Assembly (NCBI GenBank): GCA_035578155.1
Contig: JAPWDM010000023.1
Location: 1,488,001-1,552,000, forward strand
Reading direction: 5' to 3'
DNA from: Brachynemurus nebulosus
Taxonomy: Eukaryota > Arthropoda > Insecta > Neuroptera > Myrmeleontidae
Length of the DNA stretch: 64,000 bases
Part shown: positions 46,133 to 57,814 of the stretch, one piece after another
Numbering within the stretch: position 1 is the first letter of the stretch
Layout of the letters: each line of letters opens with the position of its first letter
Notes under the pieces: model-generated
Seen by the model: the letters and a program-made list of their open reading frames with translations, nothing else
Told to the model about the DNA's origin: nothing
Databases searched by the model: none
Made by a program: the position numbers and the translations under genes

Positions 46133-46957
46133 ATTTTTGAAATTAGTTTCCAAATAAATTTTTTACAAACAAATTAGGGTTGATTTTTTTAAAGATTTTC
46201 AATTTTTTTTGGCTGTTTCAATGTTTTGGCTGCTGGTTGAAAATTGTTATGCTGCTCTTCGTAAAGAAAGCGTCTGTTTTTGATCTGTCCCCGCGCCGCC
46301 ATTTTGTTTTTTAAATTGGAAAACAAAATTTTTTTGTATACCTCAAATCACGTGTAATATTTATCACGTATAGCTCTACAAGGTTTATATTGATTTCGTT
46401 ACCCATTACGAAAAAAAATTCTTCAATAAAATCTTCCTTTCTGGCATTTCAAAGTAATAATGCCTTAAATAAAAAAAAAATTAACTGTTCAAATAACACT
46501 TTTTCCCCGTTTTAAGCAACTTCAAAAAATTGAAATAGAATCACAGTCCAATGAACACTATTATATTGTACTACTAGACAAAGCGTAAAGCCAGTTTGTA
46601 GGCATTTCTCTTGAAGCAGGTAACAGAGTGAGACGGGTGAGATTTAAGGAATATAATATAATGTCAATTTTTGAGCAAATGCGACTATAATTATTGCAGG
46701 ACATAATTTGTATACGTACGTATTTTGAAAATAAAACAAATACCACTTTCTTTCTTTCAAAATTTTGCAGTTTCTTCTCAAAAAAGTAAAATTTTATTAT
46801 CAATATTATATTTTAACAATAATTATTTGAAAACTTACTACGGATACAATTGGTTATTGCATTGATTACTATATTACAGAATATTATTCGGTCGTATCCT
46901 GGTCGTATCTGGCTGCCTCAATTATACATTTATATAATTAGTCTGTATAATATAACA

Positions 46958-46963
<6 letters not shown>
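46133..46963. other. AT-rich intergenic sequence, nothing recognised
   Basis: No bounded repeats; an 80-residue minus-strand frame (46561-46803) has no recognised motif. Confidence 0.4.
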
Positions 46964-47025
<62 letters not shown>

Positions 47026-47026
<1 letters not shown>

Positions 47027-47423
47027 TGTGTGAGTTTTTCGAGAGTTGCCATTTTTATTACAGCCAAACCGTTAATTTAATCGAAAAATTGTTCAAATAA
47101 GAGTTGTAGATATTGACGGGGGCAACCGATTGCTATAGTCAGGAGCTTTATAGCTCTTATGGTTTTCGAGCTATGATACAAACTTATAGATTTTTAAATG
47201 AGACTATATATTAATTTTTCGACTGATCTAATGCATTAATTAACAACATAAATGAGCAAAAAAAAATTTCTTACCCAATTTTAATTTTTTAATATTTCTT
47301 TATCAGTTAGGCGGTAAAAATATGCATATGTACTTGAGGCTTCTTCAACCCATAGTGTTTTTCTTGGTTACATTCCCATTACATCCAAGAAATAGAAATG
47401 GCAACTCTCAAAAAACTCACATG

Positions 47424-47426
<3 letters not shown>
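47026..47426. mobile_element. TA-target MITE inside (TA)n
   Basis: The left end (CTG)TGTGAGTTTTTCGAGAG and the reverse complement of the right end (CACCA)TGTGAGTTTTTTGAGAG continue together into TTGCCATTT. TA repeats abut both ends. A TA target fits Tc1/mariner-type transposition. Interior non-coding. Confidence 0.7.
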
Positions 47427-47495
<69 letters not shown>

Positions 47496-47498
<3 letters not shown>

Positions 47499-47838
47499 GG
47501 ATGTTATGGATATCTGTAACCGTAACCGAAACTACCGGATATCTGAAATAATTACATATCCGAAACTGAAACCGTATCCGAAAATAAAAGTTTCGAATTT
47601 GTTTCGGATAATAACAGACAACTGCCATTAGAAAACTGAGGTTAAATCGAAGCAAATTTTTGCTACATATATTTACCTTGATAAATTTCCGTTGATTTGT
47701 GTTTGGCGTTCACTTTTTGGGGTAAAATTCTCTTCTTTTTTCTAAAAAAAAATGTTCACTGAAAGCAATTATCCGTAACCGAAACCGATAAAAATGTTTT
47801 TAAATATCCGTATCCGAAATTTCATATCCATAACATCC

Positions 47839-47841
<3 letters not shown>
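47496..47841. mobile_element. hAT-type MITE (TAGGGATGT ends) inside (TA)n
   Basis: TAGGGATGTTATGGATAT at the left is mirrored by ATATCCATAACATCCCTA at the right. The interior is filled with ATATCCG and CCGTAACCGAAAC-type motifs in both orientations. The target duplication cannot be read because the site is TA repeats, but TAGRG termini match the 8-bp-TSD hAT element at 51336-52535. Confidence 0.75.
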
Positions 47842-47920
<79 letters not shown>

Positions 47921-48432
47921 CAATGGTCTGTGAATAGAATCGACTCTTTTTAGATAATAAAATTCGCATATACGCATACGTAAAAAGATTAAGACATATG
48001 ATTCTATTTTAATTTTTAAAGTTGCCTATAACGGAGGAAAGTGTATATTGTGATTTATAAATAAACTTTAACAAATTCACCAAGTGGAAATCATCAAGAA
48101 ATGCTTCTCAATAAATTTCATTTATCAAAATGTATGGTTTTTACTAGGAGTCACTGTAATATTAGGTATATGTATAAATATAATAAAATTAATAACGTAA
48201 TTCAACGAACATTATAAATTAAATGTTTTCTTTTAAATGTTAATTCACTATTTAAAAATTACGGTGAAATAGCATTAATAAGAAACTGGTCAATTATTTA
48301 CAAATAATGTAGTGAGAAACCATTGACAATCTAATCCTTAAAACAACTCGCCTACTGTCAAAGAAAAGGATGGAAATGACTCAGGGATCAGAAAGGAAAT
48401 ATGGATAATACAGTAACTAAAATAGGATAGAC

Positions 48433-48602
48433 CTGTGATTCTTAAAGTGGCGGTCGCCACTCCCTGAGGGTCGCAGAAACAATTGATTACAAATCACATA
48501 CCCATTTTCTACAAATTTCCTACACATTTCTACATATTTCGGAGCTTCTTTAAAATTTTTAAGTGCAAGGGCGTTGCGGGCCAATAAATTTAAGAACCAT
48601 TG
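48433..48602. mobile_element. 170-bp hAT MITE
   Basis: The ends CTGTGATTCTTAAAG and CAATGGTTCTTAAAT (reverse complement of the right) are diverged TIRs. Flanking 8-mers GGATAGAC (48425-48432) and GTATAGAC (48603-48610) match at 7 of 8 positions, as expected for an old hAT duplication. The interior contains GGCGGTCGCCACTCCC, typical in style of the CAGTGGTTCTYAAAGTGG class of hAT ends. Confidence 0.7.
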
Positions 48603-48880
48603 GTATAGACAACGTTTCATTTGCAATAATGCACTACAAATTTCTACACTTTGCAACGCTTCCACCATTGATCTCCTGCATCTCTCGGTAAGTAATATAA
48701 ATAAGAATTGAAAATACATTGTTCAAATGTTAATTGCGTATGAAATGAATATACAGAATATAAGTAAATACAATTAAACCTCTTTTTGTACGATCTCTTC
48801 TATACGGTTAATTTTATGTGGCATATGAAAAAATGCTCATAAAAGTTAGATAATGTGAATAAAAAGTAAGAAAAAATAAG

Positions 48881-50760
48881 AAAGGACATAGCCGGGTAAG
48901 ATAGGGAAAACGGCCCTTGACGCAAAATTGATTGTTTTTATAGGAAATGATACTTCTTAGTCCCAGATACATTCCTGCCAAATTTCAACCCTCCGAGGCT
49001 AATAGTTTATGAATACACAAACAGACAAAAATTTTCAAAAAAAATTTTTTTTGACGAAATTACTGAGCCGATTTATTTGAGTATAATATATATAGTGTAC
49101 CCACCTTAGGCGAAGTAATAAAAAAAAATTAACGTTATATCCCTTTATTATACTAATTTTTTTGTTTTGTGACACCCACCATTTTTTGTTCAATAATTTG
49201 CCTCTTAGTACTCTATAACATATATTTTTACGGAAAAATTTTAGTTGGTAGAACATAGTAATATTTCAATACAAATGCATACCATGTTCGGTACTACATA
49301 TATTACTTATGTATAAAAAGGACCATAAAGTAAAGCATCTGCCTTATTTCTAAAACACAGTAGAACTCTAAGCAGTGCAATAAAATGTTCTCTTCCCCCC
49401 TGAGTTGCAGTTCTTGGAGTTCCTGTGACGGTCTAAAAAAATATATATTTTGAGTTGTTATAAAAAATATGTTTTAACTTGCTAAAAAATAATTTTCAAG
49501 GTTAATTTTACCATGAATCTGAATATTTAAATGAAATCAATAAAATTATCTCAGCATACTTACTAATTAAAATTATATCTAACTCAACAAAAATTATAAG
49601 TTTTAGAAACTTTATTCAAATAAAGATACTAATAATAACAATAATACGTCTTAAATGTTATATTGCTTTAATAATAATAAACATTAACTTAATAAAATGG
49701 AACAAAAACTTCCACAATGTATAGTAATAACAACAATTCGGCTAAAACCTGTTGTAGTTATTGCATGTACATATAACTAACTTGAAGAAAGTAGTGTACA
49801 ATTGTACGCAATATGTAGCTCGTCCCTCTCACTTGATGTTTTTGTTGCACTTCTTAAGGAGGTGCAGAAAGTTGATTTTTTCTGTAATAAAATTACATAC
49901 GTTCATAACTACGACAAACAAGCTTAGACAAACGTCTAGCTTTATCTGCCGTCTGTCTTATTTTGTTAACACGATCACGGGTTATGGGGAATTATAACGA
50001 AATGACCAATTGGTATACTATTTTGGCAGTTAATCAACATTGTATGAAATTGTTGACATCGTAAGACGTGGTATATGAGCTAACAAAGTTTCACTTGACG
50101 TCTTACAAAGGAAAAAACTCTAACGAAAGAGAAATCAATGTCTATTTTGTTTTACTAATAAAAAAAGACAAACGGCAGATAGTGTTGGACTTTTGTAAAT
50201 TTAAACGAGTTTATCGTAGTTATGAACGTATGTAATTATATTATTTTAGAAATAGGGTAGATATTTTACTTTATAGTCCTTTTTATACATAAGTAATATA
50301 TTTAGTACCGAACATGGCATGCATTTGTATTGAAATATTACTATGTTCTACCAACTAAAATTTTTCCATAAAAATATATGTTATAGAGTACTAAGAGGCA
50401 AATTATTGAACAAAAAATGGTGGGTGTCGCTAACGCCTAAGTGCCAAAAAAAAATTTTCTTAAATTTAAAAATTTAAAAATATTAGTATAATAAAGGGAT
50501 ATAACTTTAATTTTTTTTTCATTACTTCGTCTAAGGTGGGTACACAATATATATTAAACTCAAATAAATCGGTTCAGTAATTTCGTCAAAAAAAATTTTT
50601 TTTTGAAAATTTTTGTCTGTTTGTGTATTCATAAACTATTAGCCTTGGAGGGTTGAAATTTGGCAGGAATGTATCTGGGGCTAAGAAGTATTATTTTCTA
50701 TAAAAACAATCAATTTTGCGTCAAGGGCCGTTTTCCCTATCTTACCCGGCTATGCCCTTT
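48881..50760. mobile_element. 1.9-kb long-inverted-repeat element
   Basis: The left arm (48881-49354) starts AAAGGACATAGCCGGGTAAG; the right arm (50245-50760) ends CTTACCCGGCTATGCCCTTT. The arms share CGGCCCTTGACGCAAAATTG, TGCCAAATTTCAACCCTCC, ACACAAACAGACAAAAATTT and ACCATGTTCGGTACTACATA with few differences. A second inverted pair lies inside (about 49888-49945 and 50165-50240: ATACGTTCATAACTACGA, AACGGCAGATA). The spacer is non-coding. Frames in the arms are shadows. Class not determined. Confidence 0.75.
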
Positions 50761-50864
50761 GAAGATAAATTTGCGGTAAGATTGGTTGTTGACTGTTCAA
50801 ACGTATTGCATCATCATACTACACAAGTAGGTACATTGTTGCATCATCCAATTTTTTATCTTAT

Positions 50865-51196
50865 GGGCGATTCTCGCGTGACGCACGGGACATTTTTGTA
50901 ACAAAAACATTTTTTTTAAAAAAAATACAATTAATAATAAACAAAACAAAATGTTTATAGTAAGCAGAAAATGAATTAAAATTTTTTGAGCATATTCTAA
51001 TTTTTATCTGAAATCCAATAATCCAAATATTTATATTTGGAGTATTGCATTTCAGATGTAAATTAAGATATGCTCAAAAGATTTTAATCCAGTTGCCTCG
51101 AGTTATAAGCTTTTTGTTTTGATTGTTATTAATTGCTTTTTTTCTTTTAAATGTTTTTGTTACAAAAATGTCCCATGCGTCACGCGAGAATCGCCC
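50865..51196. mobile_element. 332-bp palindromic MITE with TTAT TSD
   Basis: GGGCGATTCTCGCGTGACGC at the left is exactly mirrored at the right (GCGTCACGCGAGAATCGCCC), with inverted arms running almost to the centre (TTTATATTTGGAGTATTGC region). TTAT flanks both sides (50861-50864, 51197-51200), a likely 4-bp duplication. Confidence 0.8.
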
Positions 51197-51335
51197 TTAT
51201 ATAGAAAAGTGATTTCTAGTGATATCGTAAGATTCTGAGTTATGTGTTTGTTATCTAATGAAACTTTTTTTACAATCTGTTTTTATAGCTATTTACGATG
51301 TTCTTAAGCAACTTCTGCTTTTGACCGCTAGGTAT

Positions 51336-52535
51336 TAGAGATGTGCCAAAATCGTGAATTCACGCGTGACCCATCGTGATCGTGATTTAATTTTCTACGA
51401 TCGTGCGTGAATGGGCGTGATCGTGACATTTAATTTCTTGTCGTGAATAATTCGTGAGTCACGAAAAGTTAAAGACCATGAATAAAAAATTTTTAAATAA
51501 TTAATTATTTTCAATTTTAGGGAATATTAACTAAACCAATTTGATATTTTAACTACAAAAAAATCTTCTTTTTTTTATATATTGGTTTTTACAAGCACAA
51601 GTAGGTAGAAATCCAATAACCCTTACTAACAAATTCCAGTTCTTTACCGAGATACTTGGAGTGTATACAAAATGATTTACAAATTAGAAATATCCAACAG
51701 TGTTTATGATGTTGTTCTGATTCTTCCGTTTTTAAATAATTTCTTAAATTTTTAAGAAATTCTTAAAATTAGCCTGCATCTTTCACGATGTGTGGATATA
51801 CGGTCTCAGTCAATGAGTATAATTGTATATAACAAGGTCAGTTTTGAACAATATGGTCATGAAGACATAATATAAAGAGGGGTTACTTAAAGGAATATTA
51901 TCTTTTTCAATATTTTAAGTTGTTTTATTATTATCATTATTTTAAAAAAAATTTATTTTCTATGTATTTATAGGTACTAAAAAATATTTTGTCACAATTT
52001 TGTTAAAAAACTAGATATTTGGTTTGGTTGTGCGAAATGTCCTGTTTATATACAAATACAATAAGAACAAAAATTAAACAATAAATCATTAGATGAAAAA
52101 TTTTGAAAATTTTCTCACTTTCCAGAAAAAATTAAATAGTATATAATTTGCATCAGTATTAATCTCAGTAATAATGTTAGCCCTATTAACCGTATTCTGA
52201 TTTTATCCCAAGGACATAATTTTAACTGATTGTTAAAGTGATAGTGATTTTTATTCAAAATACCAACGATTAGTTTCAAAGATTTTTATGTTTAATGCAA
52301 TGATTAGCTTCAAAGATTTTTATGTTTAATGTAAGATTTTTATGTTTAATGAAAGCATAAAATTTTTTTGTTCGTGATCGTGCGTGAGTGTGAAAGCATA
52401 AAATTTTTTTGTTCGTGATCGTGCGTGAGTGTGAAAAGAAATAAATTTTCTCGTTCGTGATCGGTCGTGAGTACAAAAGCTAATTCGTGACTGTGCGTGA
52501 TCGTGAGTAAAAATGTACTCACGAGCACATCTCTA
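51336..52535. mobile_element. Non-autonomous hAT element (1200 bp)
   Basis: The 8-bp TSD CTAGGTAT is perfect at 51328-51335 and 52536-52543. The TIR TAGAGATGTGC is perfect at both ends. Both subterminal regions are packed with CGTGATCGTGCGTGA-type repeats (about ten copies in all), in opposite orientations at the two ends. No coding sequence; the 60-66-residue minus frames near 52.3-52.5 kb are readings of these repeats. Confidence 0.9.
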
Positions 52536-52671
52536 CTAGGTATTTATGTATGTATGTCTGAGATTTTCTCTTAAGCTGCTAGATGAGTGCTAGACGTATT
52601 CGAATGAATTTTTTTTGTAGGAAAATTTTTATTCTAAGGTAGAATCTTTTCAAAGTCTAAGCAGACTCCTA

Positions 52672-52823
52672 AATGACCGGTCAAACTGTGTTAAAACGAA
52701 TTGAGAGCTGCTAAACAATTTGACATTGTTGTACAAGTTGACAAAGCTGTATAACGATTTGACGTTAGTGTTTTGGTTTTGTTTAATATTAATTTTTGTG
52801 TTAGGTAGTTTGGCCGGTCATTT
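52672..52823. mobile_element. Short TIR MITE
   Basis: AAATGACCGGTCAAACT near 52671-52688 is mirrored by AGTTTGGCCGGTCATTT at about 52806-52822. The interior repeats GACAAAGCTGT/TTGACATTG-type phrases. The exact ends and target duplication are uncertain. Confidence 0.55.
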
Positions 52824-54224
52824 AAAAGACTAGGAGCCGCGGTCCGTATCCTTCACACAAAAAGAGGTCGCAGTATACACCAATTTGTTCTTATATTTCA
52901 TTATTTAAAAAATATATACCTATTTCATGTAATCATGCAGATATGTAATATATACTATATATTTAATAATTATTTGTAATACTCATACTATATTATCGAT
53001 TCAAACTTATTTATACACACATGCATTGGGTTGGGGTGGGAGGGGCGAGGAGGGGAAGTAATGTGGGAGGAGGGAAATATATTTTTATATTTCATAGAAT
53101 GGGTGGTAGGTTGTTATCATCCTTACTCTATTTTATTTTTTATTTATTTCAATACGAAATCAATAAATACGAATACACTGAAATGAATTAAATAAAAAAA
53201 AAGCATTTTTCTTTTTATTTGAATTTATTTTATTTACCTACTAACTAATTTGTTTCTGTGGAAAATATCGTAATAATACATTTTTCAAAATTGGAAAATT
53301 TAATACATACCATACACCGCAATAATTTAAGCATAATAAAAAAAAAGCTTGTTTTGCGAAGAAATTGACTTTTAAAAAATATATTTTATAATTACTCCGG
53401 AATAAAAATATGGATATTAAAATAACATTATTTAACATTCATATTTCAAATTCAGAAGACGTAAACTTTTGACGTGTCCCAAACATTAAATTGCTCTTCC
53501 ATATTTAAAGGGAAATCCCCCCCCCTCCCAAAAATAAGATATAGATTTTTTTGTTTCATAATTATGTTCTTTAAGGTGTTTTTTCTGGAAACTACGTTTT
53601 TCGACATGGTTCCGCATGTATCTCAAAAAGTATTTGAGAAATCGACATAAATCAAAGTGCACATTATTCATCGATACCATCATTTTGGCAGGAATTAGGA
53701 TCTTTCGATTCCATAGTATATTTTCAAAATGGCCGCTGTTTATAGTCGAGAAAAAATGATGATTTTTGACGATTTATTTTCAAAATGCGATATCTAGTTG
53801 ATTTTTTAATTTTTTTTTCTTAGATCCTAGTTAATGTCATAAATGTATATCTGTATTTTCAGAAAATTCTTGATTTTTTTATTTTAGTTCGCTGGGGATT
53901 TTAGAACGCGCGGCATCATCAAAGTGGAAAGATCTCGCAGGATCGACTTGAATGCCATTTATACTCAGCTCATTTTTTAATTTAAAAAAAAAAAAAAAAT
54001 TGTAATCTCACGACATGTAGAAATAATGTTGTATATATTTAGTTTTTTAATAAAATATTTATTTGTATAATAAAAATGGTTGACTTTTATGTTTGATGTT
54101 TTTTTGGCGAATCCTTTCTTAAGCAACATTTCCTAAAAAATCTGTAAAATATTCCTTCAGTTTAATATAAATTCTATTTACCATTATCATATTTCATACA
54201 ATACAAATGAAAAATCTGACTCTT
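52824..54224. other. AT-rich intergenic sequence with a G-rich stretch
   Basis: A G-rich strand-asymmetric stretch at 53028-53075 (GGGTTGGGGTGGGAGGGGCG followed by AGGAGGGG) stands out. Otherwise nothing recognised. Confidence 0.4.
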
Positions 54225-54250
54225 TGCAAAAAAAAAAAAAAAAAAAAAAA

Positions 54251-54355
54251 AATGGTGTTTATCGCTTGGATTGCACAGAATGTCATGCTTGTTATATAGG
54301 ACAGACTGGCAAAAATTTTTACTGCATTTTATTGTTAAGAATTGCTTGGAATTAA
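54251..54355 (+). pseudogene. GIY-YIG endonuclease relic, Penelope-like element
   Basis: Directly after a run of A (about 54228-54252) the frame reads GVYRLDCTECHACYIGQTGK then NF before homology fades, with a stop at 54353. The GVY...YIG signature with a C-x-x-C pair between and QTG after is characteristic of the GIY-YIG endonuclease domain at the C-terminus of Penelope-like retroelements. Only about 23 residues are recognisable; the reverse transcriptase and the catalytic arginine and glutamate regions are missing. It is a decayed fragment. The match is by eye and short, so a chance or other GIY-YIG source is not excluded. Confidence 0.6.
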
Positions 54356-54912
54356 CAGCAAGCTACGAACAACATTAGTATATTTAACAGTGATACAATG
54401 GGTTAGGTAAAACTATGAATTCGTTGACATTTTAACCAATTTAACCTATTACAGTAGAGCTTTAATTAAGTTAACATCAGTTTTGTTAAGTGACGTCACT
54501 TTTTTCTCACTAAAGTTAAGAGGATTTTATAGAAATAGAAAGAAACAATATTATTACATTATACATTTTTAAGACAAAGATATTATAAATTCTCTAAAAG
54601 TTATATGCGTAGTAAAAAAAAACAATTACATATAGTATGATTTAAAGAAATTGGTTTGGATGTCATAAGAGTATTCAAATTTAATCTTTTCTCTGTTGAA
54701 TTTTAAAATTTCGTTTGTAACTTAAGGTTCATAAATGTTACTAATTATTATGTTTATTCAAAGTGAAAAATCGAACAATATAACAAAAACAAAGCGCAAT
54801 AATATTAGTTATATTATATATTTTTCATGATATAACTAAGACTGATTATGAGTTGAACTATAAAGTCATAAATTATACAGTCTTAAAACATAAAAACGTA
54901 AACAAATCAGTA
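54356..54912. other. AT-rich intergenic sequence, nothing recognised
   Basis: No bounded repeats or coding motifs recognised. Confidence 0.4.
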
Positions 54913-56237
54913 GGGGAGACTGGGGCTAAATGGTAAATTGTCAAAACCATTTTTTTGCATTATCTTTTGAATGTCAACAGTTACAAAGCTGAAATTTTGA
55001 CCTTAGAGGGCTTTCTTAACTAGAAAGCAAATGACGTTAGTAATGTGAAGTTCATCTGAGCCTTATGGTGTACATATCCTTAAATGTGTTTCGATAATGC
55101 CAAAGTAATTTTCTTTGCTGCCATACTTTTCATCCGAAACGGAGTTTTTTCAGACATATTATCATCAAAGTAAGTATATTAGTTCATTTATGTATTGTGA
55201 ATACGAATATTTAAAAAAATTTTGTATATTTATCGTCATCATTTGTGTGATCGTTGTCAAAGCTCAAAACGTACCTTGGGGCTAAGTGTTAAAACATTGG
55301 TGGGGCTAAATGTTAAATGGTTTTTCTTTATTTTCTTCTATTTTCTCTTCTTATTTGTCGGCTTATCGGGTTAAGCGGAGCAAGTTGTAGGTACTCCAAA
55401 CATATTGCAACTGTTAAAACCTGCTTTTCGTTATCGAAAATTATCGACACCGAGTTATTTTTCATCAATTGATTATAACGGCTTAATTTATACTTCAATG
55501 TCCCACTGATCTGGTCAGTAATAGAATATTTTCAAAAAAAAAAAAAAAAAATGGTTTTCGATACGTTTCGTAAACGTTAACTTTTGATCGTAAATATCTC
55601 TTAAACGGTGTATCGTAGCTCAAAATTAATGAAATTTTTGAAGGCTTAAGCGAAGCAAGTTGTGGGTACTCCAAACATATTTGGACTGTCAAAGCCTACT
55701 TTTCGTTATCGAAAATTATCGATATCCAAAATAACGATATTTTTAAAATTTAATTATCTAAATTTCAACATATTCGTTATCTGTTGTATTATAAAATTCT
55801 CTAAATTTTTTAGTAGCTTTTATTTCCAGAATAAATAAGTCAAGCTGATAATTTTTCATTTTCCTTCTTGTAAAAGTTGTACTTTTCAATAAATGGGCGT
55901 TTTTTTTTTATATCACTCATCGTTTTCATATCGCTTTACATATTTACTTCGTTGTACAACTCAGAAAGTGGTTTCAGTAGGCTAGAAATATGTTGAAACA
56001 CTCGATTTCACCCATTTACCATTTAGCCCCACCATGGGGCTAAATGGTAAAAAAATTTAGGTTTAGAAAAAAGGAAAAAACATCCATTTTTCGTGGAAAA
56101 ATCACAAACTTCATTATGAAAAGTTGTCGAGAACTAAATTCTCTACAATATAATTGTGTTCATTTATATATGTTTGAGGATTTAGTGACCCAAAAAAAAT
56201 ATTTGTTAAAAATTTACCATTTAGCCCCGGTCTCCCC
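54913..56237. mobile_element. TIR element with iterated GGGGCTAAATGGTAAA motif
   Basis: The left end GGGGAGACTGGGGCTAAATG and the reverse complement of the right end (GGGGAGACCGGGGCTAAATG) match, each flanked by TA. The motif GGGGCTAAATGKTAAA recurs near 55278, 55302, 56010 (inverted) and 56037. A duplicated internal block of about 90 bp (55365-55460 and 55645-55735: GCAAGTTGTRGGTACTCC, TTTTCGTTATCGAAAATTA) is present. Non-coding; the 65- and 68-residue frames show no motif. Confidence 0.7.
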
Positions 56238-56911
56238 TAGTATTTTTTAATAAAAATATTTCTCTATGCAAAAAGAATTTTTTAATGTTGAATTCTAGAA
56301 TTTTTAAAATTTTTTTTTAGACATATACAATTGAGTGATCTGACTGAAGGCTACTTACTTAATTCAGTTACTCACTTAATATAATAAATAAATTCAAATA
56401 ATAAATACCAAAATACTTGAATACCGGGTACTTAATAACCAATTCGGAGAATTTGGTAAATCCAAAGCAAATCGTAGCTGCTTATATAGATTGAAAAATA
56501 GATACGGTACTTGTCACTTGTCCGTTCAAGGAAAAAAAAACAATTTCTATAGCAGATATATCTATAATAAAGAACTTTCTATAACAGCAATGTTTTTAAT
56601 GAAACTTATAGATTAGTATAAAATTCAATTAATCCACTGCAATCCAAATTATTAAATAGTTTGCTCTTGTACGTCACCTATGACTTAAATTATTATTTAG
56701 TCCCGAGCATGTATTAAATGACCGCCACTGATCTCAAGCTGCTTCACTAAAGTTAAGTTTCACTAAAGTTTACCAAATTTTTCTTAACTTTAGTGAAGCT
56801 CCACTGTACTTTAATTTAAATTGGAAATTATGATACAGTGTTTTAACGGATATTGATCGATCTTTCAACATATTATAAATATATACCTCAGTTCACATTG
56901 CAGATCGTTAA
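56238..56911. other. AT-rich intergenic sequence, nothing recognised
   Basis: The phrase TTCACTAAAGTT recurs (about 56745-56800) in both orientations (CTTAACTTTAGTGAAGC) and also near 54510. A small unclassified motif cluster. Confidence 0.4.
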
Positions 56912-57814
56912 CCCTAGAATCATACGTTGGTCTACGAGAAACGTTAATCATACATCGACGTCGTTTTGACGGATGGACTTTTACGGAGAGTTTTAGAGTT
57001 TATTTGCAAAATACATTTTTTTTACATAACAATACTACAAAAGAGAACAAAATATTTAAAAAAATTGGATTTGGAAAAATTTCTTAATGTAAATATTTAT
57101 TAATTTTTTTAGTTTTTTTATCAAAGCATATTTTCATTATAAAAATTAAAAAGTAGATAAATACATCAATTGTAATAATTAATTTATGAACTATTATGAG
57201 TCAGTGGACATGTGTGACTTTACAGAATGTGAAATTTCTCAGTCATAGATATTCCTATAGATATGTAGTTATTTCCCCATTAGGCACATTTGTAAATTTT
57301 CTAAAATTTGTTAGTAACTTTTCGAATAAGATCTCAAAAAATAATAAAAATTAAAATATTTTCCACAAAATAAATTGTTAATCTTTTATTAAGTCATTCG
57401 AAATACATTCTTTAGTTTTCGATTCAATATATTAAAACTTCAGTATTGTGTCGTCTCTATAAGTCAAACAGCTGTAATCATCTTTCACATTATCATAATC
57501 ATTGAATAAATTAATTATAACATCCATATCTTTAATAAATTTAAAAAAAAAAATTAGGAAAACTTTTATATGTAGTGTACAAAATCTTCAAAAAAAACAT
57601 ACGTTAATCATACATCGACGTCCTTTTGACGGACACTATTTCAATACAAACAAAACGACAATGACTGTAAACAAAATAAATATATGTGGTGTGTTATAAT
57701 AACAAATCAATTAGATAACAGAAATCTCACAACAAACAAGTAACAACAAGTTGAAGTATTGGAGCAGGTAGAGAAGTTCGTACGTCGTTTTGACGTGTAC
57801 GTATGATTCTAGGG
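56912..57814. mobile_element. piggyBac-family MITE (903 bp)
   Basis: TTAA flanks both sides (56908-56911, 57815-57818). The terminal repeat CCCTAGAATCATACG is inverted at the two ends and begins CCCTAGAA as piggyBac ends do. The subterminal motif CATACATCGACGTC then TTTTGACGGA occurs near 56951 and again at 57609; GTCGTTTTGACG also lies near the right end. No transposase frame. Confidence 0.9.

Larger units (their letters stand above)
46964..47917. repeat. One (TA)n tract split by two MITEs
   Basis: TA tracts at 46964-47025, 47427-47495 and 47842-47917 are separated only by two bounded MITEs (47026-47426 and 47496-47841). The simplest reading is a single (TA)n microsatellite that received two insertions. 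Confidence 0.85.

Noticed and set aside
53028..53075. G-rich tract as a G-quadruplex regulatory element
   Set aside because: It has G runs that could in principle form a quadruplex, but there is no gene or promoter nearby to regulate.
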